Shown: piece by piece, positions 27,962 to 37,521 of the stretch
Layout: each line of letters begins with the position of its first letter
Numbering within the stretch: position 1 is the stretch's first letter
DNA from: Pseudomonadota bacterium
GTDB taxonomy: Bacteria > Pseudomonadota > Alphaproteobacteria > Rhodospirillales > Magnetospirillaceae
Length of the DNA stretch: 64,000 nucleotides
Assembly: GCA_021781575.1 (NCBI GenBank)
Contig: JAJXWP010000002.1
Location: 124,001-188,000 of the forward strand
Reading direction: 5' to 3'
The notes under the pieces: generated by a model
The model's input: only the letters and a program-made list of their open reading frames with translations
Told to the model about the DNA's origin: nothing
The model's database searches: none
Made by a program: the position numbers and the translations under genes

Positions 27962-30184
27962 ATGACCGGATCCGTCTCCGCCGGCGACGTCAGGGACACG
28001 CCGCTGGCTGAAGCTTTGGGCGAGCGCTATCTCGCCTATGCGATGTCGACCATCGTGTCGCGCTCACTGCCCGATGTGCGCGACGGATTGAAGCCGGTGC
28101 ATCGCCGGTTGCTGTACGCCATGCAGCAACTGAAGCTGGACCCCGCCGGCGGTTTCAAGAAATGCGCCCGGGTGGTGGGCGACGTCATCGGCAAATACCA
28201 CCCGCATGGAGACGTTGCGGTCTACGACGCCATGGTGCGGCTGGCGCAGGATTTCGCCGTGCGCTACCCGCTGGTCGAGGGGCAGGGAAATTTCGGCAAT
28301 ATCGACGGCGACAACGCCGCCGCCATGCGTTACACGGAGGCCCGGCTGACCTCCGTTGCCGCTGCCTTGATGGCCGGACTGGACGAGGACGCGGTCGATT
28401 TCCGCCCCACTTACGACGGCACCGAGGAAGAACCGGTGGTTATGCCGGCGGCCTTCCCCAACTTGTTGGCGAACGGTGCCGCCGGCATCGCCGTCGGCAT
28501 GGCGACCAGCATTCCGCCGCACAATGTCGGAGAGATCTGCGACGCTCTAAGCCACCTGATCACTCACCCCGACTGCTCGATCGACGAATTGGTCGGCTTC
28601 ATGCCCGGGCCCGACTTTCCCACCGGCGGCGTGCTGGTGGAGACGCGGGATGCGGTGCTCGATGCCTACCGGACCGGCCGCGGCAGCTTTCGTGTCAGGG
28701 CCCGCTGGGGGGTGGAAAAGCTTTCACACGGCCTCTATCAGATCGTCATCAGCGAAATTCCCTATCAGGTCCAGAAATCGCGGCTGATCGAGAAGATCGC
28801 CGAACTGCTTGAGGGTAAAAAGCTGCCCCTGCTGGCGGACGTGCGGGATGAATCCACCGATGTCGTGCGTGTCGTGCTGGAGCCGCGCAACCGTACCGTC
28901 GAGGCCGACATGCTGATGGAGCAGTTGTTCCGGCAGACCGATCTCGAAGTGCGAATTCCCCTCAATATGAACGTGCTGGACGCCGAATCGGTACCGCGCG
29001 TGATGACCTTGAAGGAGGTGCTGCAGGCCTTTCTCGACCATCGCCACCTCGTGCTGATTCGCCGTTCCAACCATCGGCTGGGGAAAATCGAAAAGCGCCT
29101 GGAGATCCTGGAAGGCTACCTCAAGGCCTATCTCGATCTCGACAGGGTGATCCGGATCATACGCCAGGAAGACGAGCCTAAGCCCAAGCTGATGAAGGCC
29201 TTCGCCCTGACCGAAGTGCAGGCCGAGGCGATCCTTAACATGCGTTTGCGCAGCTTGCGCAAGCTGGAAGAAATGGAGATCCGCGGCGAACACGCCAAAC
29301 TGTCGGCCGAGCGCGCCGAGCTGCAGGCCCTGCTGGCTGACGAAGCGTCGCGTTGGCGCAATGTCGCGGCCGAGGTGGCAGCGACCAAGGCCGAGTTCGG
29401 CAAACCCGATAGCCTGGGCAGTCGGCGGACCGAGTTGGGGGAGGCGCCCTCCGCCGTGGTGGTCCCGCTGGAGGCCTTCATCGAGCGCGAGGACATCACC
29501 GTCGTTCTGTCGGAGAAGGGTTGGGTTCGCGCCGTCAAAGGGCATGCCGACAATGGCGAGGACTTCAAGTTCAAGGAGGGCGATCAGCTCAAATACCTGC
29601 TGCAGGCCGCGACCACCGACAAAATCCTGCTGTTCGCCACCAACGGCCGCTTCTACACCATCGGCGGCGACAAGCTGCCGCGCGGCCGCGGCCACGGGGA
29701 GCCGCTGCGCCTGATGGTCGATCTGCCCAACGATGCCGAGGTCGCCGCTGTCCTGACTTATCGGCCGGGAGGACGTTTGCTGGTGGCCTCGTCGGGAGGC
29801 CGGGGATTCCTGGTAAAGGCGGACGAGGTGGTGGCCCAGACGCGGGCCGGAAAGCAGATCCTCAACCTGGGAGACGACGAGCAGGCGGCGTTCTGTCTGC
29901 CGGCCGAAGGCGACGCGGTGGCGATCGTCGGGAAAAATCGCAAGCTGCTGGTATTCAAGCTCGAGGAAATTCCCGAGATGACGCGCGGCCGCGGCGTGAT
30001 CTTGCAGAAATACCGCGATGGCGGAACGGCGGACCTGAAGATGTTCACGCTGGCCGAAGGTCTAAGCTGGAAAATGGGCGACAGAACCCGAACGGAGACC
30101 AATCTGTTGCCCTGGATCGGCAAGCGCGCCACCGTCGGTCGCATGCCGCCGACGGGATTCCCGCGGAACAACAGGTTTATTTGA
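27962..30184 (+). CDS. parC: DNA topoisomerase IV subunit A
   Basis: 740 residues. The N-terminal breakage-reunion domain has [44 protein letters not shown] and the catalytic tyrosine in [12 protein letters not shown]. The C-terminal beta-pinwheel repeats (for example [17 protein letters not shown] and [18 protein letters not shown]) follow. The length and the lack of a GyrA box in the tail favour ParC over GyrA. ParE is not in the window. End of the rpoZ-parC run; a palindromic repeat follows directly. Confidence 0.94.
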   Translation: MTGSVSAGDVRDTPLAEALGERYLAYAMSTIVSRSLPDVRDGLKPVHRRLLYAMQQLKLDPAGGFKKCARVVGDVIGKYHPHGDVAVYDAMVRLAQDFAVRYPLVEGQGNFGNIDGDNAAAMRYTEARLTSVAAALMAGLDEDAVDFRPTYDGTEEEPVVMPAAFPNLLANGAAGIAVGMATSIPPHNVGEICDALSHLITHPDCSIDELVGFMPGPDFPTGGVLVETRDAVLDAYRTGRGSFRVRARWGVEKLSHGLYQIVISEIPYQVQKSRLIEKIAELLEGKKLPLLADVRDESTDVVRVVLEPRNRTVEADMLMEQLFRQTDLEVRIPLNMNVLDAESVPRVMTLKEVLQAFLDHRHLVLIRRSNHRLGKIEKRLEILEGYLKAYLDLDRVIRIIRQEDEPKPKLMKAFALTEVQAEAILNMRLRSLRKLEEMEIRGEHAKLSAERAELQALLADEASRWRNVAAEVAATKAEFGKPDSLGSRRTELGEAPSAVVVPLEAFIEREDITVVLSEKGWVRAVKGHADNGEDFKFKEGDQLKYLLQAATTDKILLFATNGRFYTIGGDKLPRGRGHGEPLRLMVDLPNDAEVAAVLTYRPGGRLLVASSGGRGFLVKADEVVAQTRAGKQILNLGDDEQAAFCLPAEGDAVAIVGKNRKLLVFKLEEIPEMTRGRGVILQKYRDGGTADLKMFTLAEGLSWKMGDRTRTETNLLPWIGKRATVGRMPPTGFPRNNRFI

Positions 30185-30193
30185 GTGGAGGTA

Positions 30194-30284
30194 TTCACCA
30201 CGGAGACACTGAGAACACGGAGAAAGACGAAAAGAGCAAAGCCCGGCTGATCTTCCTCGGCGTTCTCAGTGACTTCTGTGGTGA
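30194..30284. repeat. Palindromic dispersed repeat, copy 2 (CACCRCGGA type)
   Basis: Fills the 108 bases between the convergent parC and bpt genes. Outer arms read CACCACGGAGA at the left and TTCTGTGGTG at the right; inner arms CACTGAGAAC and GTTCTCAGTG are exact complements. The left 32 bases match the minus-strand reading of copy 1 (2803-2868) in the pattern CACC-R-CGGA..GAG..CACGGAGAA. It probably folds into a long cruciform and may also end both transcripts. Confidence 0.75.
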
Positions 30285-30292
30285 GTACCTTT

Positions 30293-31030
30293 TTACTTCT
30301 TCTCGTCGAACTTCAACGGCTGCCACCCCCCGGGGCCAAACGCTTCCAGGGGGGTGAAACGGGACTTGTACGACATCTTGCTGCTTTCGGCGATCCAGTA
30401 GCCGAGATAGACGTATGGCAGGTCCAGGCGCCGCGACTCATCGATCAGCCAAAGGATCATATAGGTCCCCAGACTGGCACTTGGGCAGGCGTTCGGGTCG
30501 TAGAAGCTGTAAACGGCGGACAAGCCATCACTCATGCGGTCGGCCAGGACCACCGCCTTCAAGGTGTTGTCCGGACTGCGGAACTCGACCAGGAAGGTGT
30601 CGATCGGGCTGTCCTCGATCATCGAGCGGTAGTCGTAGAAGCCCATCAGCGCCATGTCGCCCCCGGCGTGGCGTGCCTCCTGGTAGCGCGAGAACAGCCG
30701 GTATTGCTCGGCGGTCGCCCGCGCCGGTACCTGGCGGGCGATGGTCGTCGCATTGTGTTGGGCAATACGCCGCATGGTGCGATGCGGCTGGAATCCTTCG
30801 ACGACGATGCGGACGGCGATGCAGGCGTTGCAGCCTGGGCAGGCCGGCGTATAGGCAATGGAGTGGCTGCGGCGGAACCCGGCGCGGGACAACGCCTCGT
30901 GCAATACCTCGGCGTCCGGCCCGGACAGTTCGGTGACGATTTTCCGCTCCAGGCGGCCGGAAATGTACGGGCAGGGCAAGGGCGCCGTGGTGAAAAAGAA
31001 ATGCGGCCGCTTCAGCGGAATGTGATCCAT
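30293..31030 (-). CDS. bpt: Aspartate/glutamate leucyltransferase (Bpt, arginyl-tRNA-protein transferase family)
   Basis: 245 residues. It adds leucine from Leu-tRNA to N-terminal Asp/Glu, making N-end-rule degrons for ClpS/ClpAP. Visible are CPYISGRLERKI near the N-terminus, AYTPACPGCNACIAVRI (cysteine cluster of the ATE domain), GFYDYRSMIEDSPIDTFLVEF, SAVYSFYDP, SLGTYMILWLIDESRRLDLPYVYLGYWI and the closing MSYKSRFTPLEA. The length matches bacterial Bpt rather than eukaryotic ATE1. Confidence 0.94.
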   Translation of the reverse strand: MDHIPLKRPHFFFTTAPLPCPYISGRLERKIVTELSGPDAEVLHEALSRAGFRRSHSIAYTPACPGCNACIAVRIVVEGFQPHRTMRRIAQHNATTIARQVPARATAEQYRLFSRYQEARHAGGDMALMGFYDYRSMIEDSPIDTFLVEFRSPDNTLKAVVLADRMSDGLSAVYSFYDPNACPSASLGTYMILWLIDESRRLDLPYVYLGYWIAESSKMSYKSRFTPLEAFGPGGWQPLKFDEKK

Positions 31031-31209
31031 GTCCCAGGCTCGTTTCGCAGCGTGACCTCTCGTGGGTCGCTATCGCTTCGGTGCGCACCCCTGTTCAAAT
31101 ATGGTGCAGAGATCATGGTTGCACCAGCGTGCCCCGGAACGCGGCCGCCAAGCACAACCACTTTGCGCAGTATAACCGTCTCCGCGTCACGCGGCTCTGG
31201 GAATGTAAG

Positions 31210-32274
31210 CTACCTTTTGAGATTGGCCTCGGTCGGCTTGGGCGGCGGCGGCAGGTCTTTGCCCGGCGCGGGCGGAATCGCGCCCGAGGCTTTCAATTCG
31301 TCCGGCAACTGACCGGTCTTGGCTTGCTCGGCCGAGACCGAGACGGTGGGTGGCGGCTGAGTCTGGCGCAGCAGCACGATGGTGATGCGGCGGTTGCGCG
31401 GATTCGCCGGATTCGTCTTGTCCAGGGGCTCGGTGTCAGCCTTGCCGACGACCCGGTCGATGCGATTGGCCGGCACCCCGGACGCGAGCAGGACGCGGCG
31501 GGTGGCCAAGGCGCGGTCGGCTGACAATTCCCAATTGCCGTAGCTCGACTGCCCGATGAACTGCGTCGAATCGGTGTGGCCGGCGATGGAGATCTTCTCC
31601 GGCAATTGCTTGACGACCCGGGCCACCATGTCGAGCAGGGCCCGGGTGTGCCCGTACATGTCGGGTGAGCCGCGGGGGAACATGGCCAGGCCGTCCTGGT
31701 CGACGATTTGGATGCGCAGGCCTTCCGGCGTATCGTCGACCATCAGGCTGTCGGCCAGTTTGCGCAATTCCGGTATGGAGTTCATCGCCTGCTTGAGGGC
31801 ACCCTTCGCCCGCTCGAACTGCTGCTGTTCCCGTTCCGCGTTGGTCTTGATGATCTGCGCTTCGGTCAGCGCCTGGGCCTGTTGCAGCGTTTGGCCGCCT
31901 GGGCCGGCGCCGGCGCCCTCTTCCGCACCCTCCTTCGGCTCGGTCACGGCGTCACCACCCTGGCCGATGGAGGGAGGCGGCAGCGACAGGGCGAAGCTGG
32001 GCGTCGTCCCCTGGGACTCCATGGCTCCTTCGCCGACCGTCTTGCCGCCCAGCATGCCGCCGGCGCCGCTGGTCGATTCCGAGACCGTGGTTGGGGCGAA
32101 ATAGTCGGCGATGCCCTGCAGCTGCTCCTCGGTGACCGCGTTGAGCAGCCAGAGCAGCAGGAAGAATGCCATCATCGCCGTCACGAAGTCGGCATAAGCC
32201 ACCTTCCACGCTCCGCCATGATGGCCGGCGTGTCCCTTCTTGATCCGCTTGATGATGATCGGCTGTTCGGCCAT
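31210..32274 (-). CDS. motB: Flagellar motor stator protein MotB
   Basis: 354 residues. N-terminal cytoplasmic basic stretch (IIIKRIKKGHAGHHGG), one membrane segment with the proton-accepting aspartate in VAYADFVTAMMAFFLLLWLL, a long linker, and the C-terminal OmpA-like peptidoglycan-binding domain (ISIAGHTDSTQ, ELSADRALATRRVLLASGV, NRRITIVLL). A proline-rich tail of about 50 residues follows. It lies 13 bases after motA on the same strand. Confidence 0.96.
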   Translation of the reverse strand: MAEQPIIIKRIKKGHAGHHGGAWKVAYADFVTAMMAFFLLLWLLNAVTEEQLQGIADYFAPTTVSESTSGAGGMLGGKTVGEGAMESQGTTPSFALSLPPPSIGQGGDAVTEPKEGAEEGAGAGPGGQTLQQAQALTEAQIIKTNAEREQQQFERAKGALKQAMNSIPELRKLADSLMVDDTPEGLRIQIVDQDGLAMFPRGSPDMYGHTRALLDMVARVVKQLPEKISIAGHTDSTQFIGQSSYGNWELSADRALATRRVLLASGVPANRIDRVVGKADTEPLDKTNPANPRNRRITIVLLRQTQPPPTVSVSAEQAKTGQLPDELKASGAIPPAPGKDLPPPPKPTEANLKR

Positions 32275-32287
32275 CGCCTATGCGGGC

Positions 32288-33148
32288 TCAGTCGGGTGGC
32301 AGATTGGTGACGGTTTCTTCGAGTTCGGCGAAGCTTGGGCGCACATGGGGCGGCAGGCTCTTGCGGCCGAATTCGATGGAAACTTGTGGTGCATAGCCCA
32401 TCATGTGGGCGAGCAGACAATTCTTCATGCAGCTCAGGTATTCGGCTTCGGTCTTGTATATGATATCGAGAATGCGGCCGAATGGGGCGAAGAAGCCGTA
32501 GGACAGCAACACACCCATAAACGTGCCGCAAAGTGCCGCACCGATGAGGTGCCCCAGGACCTCCGGCGGTTCGGTGATCGAGCCCATGGTGTGAATGACG
32601 CCCAGCACCGCAGCGACGATGCCCAGTGCCGGCATGGCGTCGGCCATGGTCGTGACGGCATTGGCGATGAGCGAGATTTCGTGGTGGTGGGATTCGATCT
32701 CGGCGTCGATGATGGATTCCACCTCATGGGCGTTGTTGGTGCCGAGCGTGAGCAGCCGAAGGTAGTCGCAAAGAAATTCCCGGCTATGATGGTCGGATGA
32801 AAACTTTGGGAATTTCTGGAACAGGGTGCTTTCGTCCGGTTTTTCTACGTGGCTTTCTAAAGCCAGATCGCCCTTTGTCTTGGCCAGCTTGAACAGCGAA
32901 TAGAGCAGGCTGAGCAGTTCGAGATAGGATGCCTTGTTGTGTCGGGATCCCTTGAGCATCGTGGACATGGCCTTGCCCAGGCCGAAGATCACCGTTTTCG
33001 GGTTGCCGATGATGAAGGAGCCAATTGCCGCTCCCAGGATAATGAGCCATTCGAAGGGTTGAATGAGGACGCCGATCTCGCCGCCGTTACCCACATAGCC
33101 GCCGATGACGGAAACGATCACCACTGCCGCGCCAATGAGTACGAACAT
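32288..33148 (-). CDS. motA: Flagellar motor stator protein MotA
   Basis: 286 residues, four membrane segments: the first at FVLIGAAVVIVSVIGGYVG, the second at LIILGAAIGSFIIGN, and TM3/TM4 at MPALGIVAAVLGVIHTMGS and LIGAALCGTFMGVLLSYGF. The cytoplasmic loop has the charged residues that touch FliG. With MotB it forms the proton-driven stator. No other flagellar gene is in the window. Confidence 0.96.
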   Translation of the reverse strand: MFVLIGAAVVIVSVIGGYVGNGGEIGVLIQPFEWLIILGAAIGSFIIGNPKTVIFGLGKAMSTMLKGSRHNKASYLELLSLLYSLFKLAKTKGDLALESHVEKPDESTLFQKFPKFSSDHHSREFLCDYLRLLTLGTNNAHEVESIIDAEIESHHHEISLIANAVTTMADAMPALGIVAAVLGVIHTMGSITEPPEVLGHLIGAALCGTFMGVLLSYGFFAPFGRILDIIYKTEAEYLSCMKNCLLAHMMGYAPQVSIEFGRKSLPPHVRPSFAELEETVTNLPPD

Positions 33149-33205
33149 GCTCTACCTCTGTTGTGTCGGTCCTTCCGACATAGCTCCTTCGATGGGGGAG
33201 AATGC

Positions 33206-33234
33206 TATAATTCGGCCATCTTGTCGCCAGTCAA
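33206..33234 (-). promoter_or_regulatory. Candidate sigma-70 promoter of motAB
   Basis: Read on the minus strand: TTGACT (33229-33234), 17-base spacer, ATTATA (33206-33211), about 58 bases before the motA start. The match to the housekeeping consensus is strong. A small hairpin (TGTCGG and CCGACA, 33164-33180) lies in the leader just upstream of the ribosome-binding region. A flagellar sigma-28 or sigma-54 promoter was not seen. Confidence 0.5.
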
Positions 33235-33348
33235 CAACAGGAAGCGTAAAAAAAAATGAACGGCGATGGCGGCCCTACTGGGAAATTTGATGGGACCGCA
33301 GGTTTGCTGTATTAGTCTCGGCGTGAGAAAGGAAGGATTGGCCACGCC

Positions 33349-33834
33349 ATGAGCTTCGATGCCCGCACTTTTCGCAATGCCTTGGGTTGTTTTCCAACCG
33401 GTGTGACCATTGTAACAACCACGGCAGGGGATTCCTCTCCGCTCGGAGTGACGATAAATTCCTTCTGTTCTGTTTCCCTCGATCCACCGCTGGTCCTGTT
33501 CTGCCTTGACAACAAGAACACTTGCCTGGATGCATTCAAGGCTGCCGGGTGCTTCGCCATCAATGTGCTGTGCCGCGAGCAGCGGGAACTGTCAATCCGT
33601 TTCGCCAGCCGGCTGGAAGGGAAATGGAAAGACGTGCCATACGAGACCTGGGCTGGTGGCGCGCCCATCCTGTCGGGATGCCTGGCGAATTTCGATTGCA
33701 CCACCGTCGATATCCGTGACGGCGGTGACCATCAGATCTTCATTGGCCGTGTCGAGCGGCTGCGATGCGCGCAAGATGGTGAACCGCTGGTCTATTACCG
33801 CGGTTCCTACGCCGATCTGCGTGACGAGGACTGA
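33349..33834 (+). CDS. Flavin reductase-like protein (HpaC/DIM6-NTAB family)
   Basis: 161 residues, the flavin-reductase split-barrel fold: MSFDARTFRNALGCFPTGVTIVTT, GVTINSFCSVSLDPPLVLFCLD, FAINVLCREQRELSIRFAS, and a C-terminal HQIFIGRVERLR...PLVYYRGSYADL. Members reduce FMN or FAD with NAD(P)H, often for a partner monooxygenase; no monooxygenase is encoded nearby, so the partner is unknown. Divergent from motA; AAGGAAGG lies upstream of the ATG. Confidence 0.9.
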   Translation: MSFDARTFRNALGCFPTGVTIVTTTAGDSSPLGVTINSFCSVSLDPPLVLFCLDNKNTCLDAFKAAGCFAINVLCREQRELSIRFASRLEGKWKDVPYETWAGGAPILSGCLANFDCTTVDIRDGGDHQIFIGRVERLRCAQDGEPLVYYRGSYADLRDED

Positions 33835-33855
33835 GCCCGCGCCAGGTACAAGCGC

Positions 33856-35073
33856 TCAGTCCGCCGTGTTGCTCAGCAGCCGTGTCGGGTAGCCCGAGCG
33901 GCGCAGCATGTCGACGATTTCGCGTACATGGGCGACGCTGGTGGTTTCGATCACCGCGTCCAGTTCGGTGTATTTCACCGGGACATCGTGAAACAGGCGC
34001 TGGTGGGTGATCTCGATGATGTTGCCGTCGCCTTCGCCGATCAGCTTGGCGACGCGGGCCAGCGTGCCGGGGGCATCGGGGATTTCGATGCGCAGACGGG
34101 CCATGCGGCCGGCTCGTGCCAGGCCGCGCAGCAGAATCGAAGCGACCAGCCGGGCGTCCAGGTTACCCCCCGAAACGATCAGGGCTATGCGCCGCCCTTT
34201 GAATCGTGACGGATCGGCCAACAGGGCGGCGAGCGGTGCCGCGGCCGCCCCTTCCGCCACCAGCTTGTGGTTTTCCAGCATCATCTGCACAGCCCGTTCG
34301 ATGGCCGATTCCGCGGCGAGCAAAATTTCCGACACATGTTTCCGCACGATCGGCTGGGTCAGTTCTCCGGGCTCCTTGACCGCGATCCCCTCGGCGATCG
34401 TCTGCCCGCCGCAACGCGGCGCAATACCCTCCAGCGCGTCCTTCATCGAGGGGTAGAGCTCGCTTTGCACGCCGAGAATCTCGATGGCCGGGTTCAAAGT
34501 CTTGACCGCAACAGCGATGCCGGAAATCAAACCGCCGCCGCCGACCGGCACCAGAATGGCATCGAGGTCCGGCGCCTGCTCGTAGAGTTCCAGGCCGATG
34601 GTGCCCTGGCCGGCGATGACCAGCGGGTCATCGTAGGGATGGATGAAGGCATAGCCTTCCTCGGCCGCCAGCGCCCTGGCCCGCTGGCCCGCCTCGGTCA
34701 GCGTATCCCCGTCCAGAACCACCCGGGCACCAAGCTCTTCCGTCCGTTCGATCTTGGTGAACGGTGTGCCTCGGGGCATGACGATGGTGGCGGCTATCTG
34801 CAAGCGGCGGGCATGCCAGGCTACCCCCTGGGCATGGTTTCCCGCCGACATGGCGATGACCCCGGCTTGGCGCTCGGCCGCCGAGAGCGACAGTATCTTG
34901 TTGAGCGCGCCGCGCGCCTTGAACGATCCCGAGGCCTGCAGATTTTCCAGTTTCAGCAGAACCTCGGCACCGACCTGCCGGCTGAGGGTGGGGCAGGGGA
35001 CCAGGGGGGTGCGGACCACATGACCGGCGATTGCCGCCGCGGCCGCGCGAACACGAGCCAGGGAGAGTGTCAT
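33856..35073 (-). CDS. Threonine ammonia-lyase (biosynthetic-type or catabolic, with ACT domain)
   Basis: 405 residues of fold-type II PLP enzyme: the Schiff-base lysine in LKLENLQASGSFKARGALNK, AMSAGNHAQGVAWHA, PVGGGGLISGIA (phosphate loop) and IVSGGNLD. The C-terminal 80 residues (LRIEIPDAPGTLARVAKLIGEGDGNI) form one ACT domain. This single-ACT architecture of about 400 residues is the TdcB/'IlvA short' type. It deaminates threonine to 2-oxobutanoate. The ATG at 35073 overlaps the stop of the upstream acylase gene (ATGA), so the two are coupled. Confidence 0.92.
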   Translation of the reverse strand: MTLSLARVRAAAAAIAGHVVRTPLVPCPTLSRQVGAEVLLKLENLQASGSFKARGALNKILSLSAAERQAGVIAMSAGNHAQGVAWHARRLQIAATIVMPRGTPFTKIERTEELGARVVLDGDTLTEAGQRARALAAEEGYAFIHPYDDPLVIAGQGTIGLELYEQAPDLDAILVPVGGGGLISGIAVAVKTLNPAIEILGVQSELYPSMKDALEGIAPRCGGQTIAEGIAVKEPGELTQPIVRKHVSEILLAAESAIERAVQMMLENHKLVAEGAAAAPLAALLADPSRFKGRRIALIVSGGNLDARLVASILLRGLARAGRMARLRIEIPDAPGTLARVAKLIGEGDGNIIEITHQRLFHDVPVKYTELDAVIETTSVAHVREIVDMLRRSGYPTRLLSNTAD

Positions 35074-37391
35074 GGTGAGGGCTCCAGTACCAAGACCTGC
35101 GGCGGCGAACCGTCGCGCGGCAAGGTGATCGTTTCGCCTTGCCGCCAGGGGTCCAGCAGGTCTCCCCAATGCGGCGACAAGGGGCTTCCCGACTGGCCGG
35201 TGGCAATGACAAAGCGGCTGTCGTCAAGATCGGCCAAGTCATAGACCGCACGCATGCCGGCGCCATGAACGTTATGGAAGACCCCCGGCGCGGCCTCGAG
35301 GAAGGAGCCACGCTGAACGGTGAAGTCGTCGCCGCCGGTGGCCGCGGAGAGGCGCGTCATGGTGCTGAGCACGGGAATGTAGCGGTAGAGCATGGCGTCG
35401 AAAACCGCCTGATGGGCCTCGCCCCACTTCCACTGGCTCATGTCGGCGCCATAGCGCCGGGCGATGTCGTCAAGGGCGTGGTCGAGAGCTTCGGCCACCT
35501 TCTGCGCACAGTCCGGTGGCGTCCGTTGCCCCGGCGCCCCGCACCACACCGTTCGCCCGCTGAGTACAGCCTTGAGGAACAGTGGGCGGAGGCTGTGGAA
35601 TCTGCCGGCGTTTTCGCGCAACCAAGGGCTGAGCAGTTCCTGCTGCAGGCGCAAGGCCCAGGTCTCGAAGATCAGTGGCGCGGCCAGATCGGCCGACGTC
35701 ACGCCGCTCCATGTCTTGAGGATGGCGTAGGCGGCGGCGGCCCGCTTTCCGTGGGGCGGAAATTCCAGCAGAAGCGGCTTCAACTCCCGCGCCATCAAGG
35801 ACGTCTCGTCCATCTGCATGGACATCATATCGTCCACCGAATGGCGGCGGCGCTCGTTCAGTCGCTCGATGATGCGCTCGGCTCGGTACGGTTCAGGCCA
35901 GGTGCTGGTGAGCAGATAGGGATAGTCGTCCGGCACCACCTTGTTGTTGGCGTTGACGATGATGCCGGACGGGGGGTCGAACACGCGGGGCAGGGCATCG
36001 AACGGGACCCAGCCGGTCCAGTCGTACTTTCCGCTCCAGCCGGGGCGGGGCAGGCTGCCGTCGCCATTCTTGCGGATGGGAACCCGGCCAGGCGACACCA
36101 TGCCGATATGGCCGTCCACATCGGCATAGGCGATATTCTGCTGCGGCGACTGGAAGTCCTCCAGCGCCGCATTGAACTCCGCCCAGTTGCCGGCGCGATT
36201 GAGGCGATAGAAGCTCTGGGCGGTGCGATCGTCAGGGTCGAGGGCCGTGGCCGACAGGGCCAGAAGTTGCCCGTCTGCCCGATCGCCGAGGAGATCCGAG
36301 ATGATCGGGCCGTGGCGGGTCTGTCGCACGGTAATGGTTACCGGGCTGCTCCCGTGCACCCTGATGAGTTCATCATGGACCTGAAACGGCGCCGCGCCAT
36401 TGGGGGTCAGATACCCTCCGCCGGCCGGCTTTTCGATAAACAGATCCATCGTATCGCTGCTGGTGGTGGTGATCCCCCAGGCGATCCGCCGATTGTGGCC
36501 GAGAAGGTGGAATGGTACGCCTGGCACCGTGGCCCCCGACAGTGCCAGGCCGGGCGCCTCGATCACCGCCAGGTACCAGAGGATCGGCGCTTGGAAGTCG
36601 AGGTGGGGATCATTGGCCAGGAGCGGCTTGCCGGTCTCGCTGCGGTCGCCGGATACGACCCACAGATTGGACGCCAGCCGCGGCCGCAGGCTGTCGGGAA
36701 TTGCCCCCAGCATGTGGTCAAGCAGTTCGTCGCTCAGCCCCAGGGTGGTGGGGCCGCCGTGAGGGTAGGCCGGCCACAGGTCCGTCACTTGAGCGGGCGG
36801 CAACAGCCGGAGCAGCCGGGCGCGTAACAACTTGTCCCACCAGTTGCCCGACAGTTGCAGCGCCATCAAGCGGCCCCACACCAGGCTGTCAGCCGGCTTC
36901 CAAGGTTCCGGCGTAAAGCGCAGGAGCAAGAATTCGGCCGGCAGCGGGCCCGAGTGATGGGTCAGGTAGGCGTTGACCCCTGCCGCATAGGATTCCAGGG
37001 CATGGCGAACCTCGGGGACGAGCAACTGGAAGCTCTGCTCGGCAAGCTGGTAAAGCCCGAGCGTGCGCATGAATTTGTCGGTGGGCAAGGCCTTCTCGCC
37101 GATCACCTCGGCCAACCGCCCGGCACCCAGGCGCCGTTGCATCTCCATCTGCCACAGGCGGTCCTGGGCGTGGATGAAGCCGAGAGCGAAATAGGCGTCG
37201 TCGGCATTTGCCGCCACCAGGCGAGGGACGCCATACTCGTCCCGGGCGACGGTGACGGGTGCCTTCAGGCCTGGCAAGCGCAACGTCCCCTCCCTTGGCT
37301 GTGACGAGCCGGACAACCACCAGGTCAACCCGCCGACAGCCGCCAGGAGGATGATTGCGACGGCGACGGTCAGCTTCAGGATCGCTTTCAT
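35070..37391 (-). CDS. Penicillin acylase family protein (Ntn hydrolase precursor)
   Basis: 773 residues. An N-terminal hydrophobic segment (MKAILKLTVAVAIILLAAVGG) sends or anchors it in the envelope. The alpha chain region begins VTVARDEYGVPRLVAANADDAYFALGFIHAQDRLWQME; the autocatalytic cleavage gives a beta chain beginning at the nucleophile serine in RLASNLWVVSGDRS, and LLANDPHLDFQAP follows. Family members cleave amides such as penicillins, acyl-homoserine lactones or aculeacin; the substrate cannot be told from sequence. Coupled to the threonine deaminase gene. Confidence 0.92.
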   Translation of the reverse strand: MKAILKLTVAVAIILLAAVGGLTWWLSGSSQPREGTLRLPGLKAPVTVARDEYGVPRLVAANADDAYFALGFIHAQDRLWQMEMQRRLGAGRLAEVIGEKALPTDKFMRTLGLYQLAEQSFQLLVPEVRHALESYAAGVNAYLTHHSGPLPAEFLLLRFTPEPWKPADSLVWGRLMALQLSGNWWDKLLRARLLRLLPPAQVTDLWPAYPHGGPTTLGLSDELLDHMLGAIPDSLRPRLASNLWVVSGDRSETGKPLLANDPHLDFQAPILWYLAVIEAPGLALSGATVPGVPFHLLGHNRRIAWGITTTSSDTMDLFIEKPAGGGYLTPNGAAPFQVHDELIRVHGSSPVTITVRQTRHGPIISDLLGDRADGQLLALSATALDPDDRTAQSFYRLNRAGNWAEFNAALEDFQSPQQNIAYADVDGHIGMVSPGRVPIRKNGDGSLPRPGWSGKYDWTGWVPFDALPRVFDPPSGIIVNANNKVVPDDYPYLLTSTWPEPYRAERIIERLNERRRHSVDDMMSMQMDETSLMARELKPLLLEFPPHGKRAAAAYAILKTWSGVTSADLAAPLIFETWALRLQQELLSPWLRENAGRFHSLRPLFLKAVLSGRTVWCGAPGQRTPPDCAQKVAEALDHALDDIARRYGADMSQWKWGEAHQAVFDAMLYRYIPVLSTMTRLSAATGGDDFTVQRGSFLEAAPGVFHNVHGAGMRAVYDLADLDDSRFVIATGQSGSPLSPHWGDLLDPWRQGETITLPRDGSPPQVLVLEPSP

Positions 37392-37521
37392 CGGTGAAGA
37401 ATGGCGTCGGCGCCCGGCGAATGCAATTCGGATGGAGTATCCCTGTGGAGGCGTCCGAAAAGATAGCCAGGCCGCCGCGACGCAGGCACAATGGTGGACC
37501 CGCGTGAATCGACGAGGCGCT

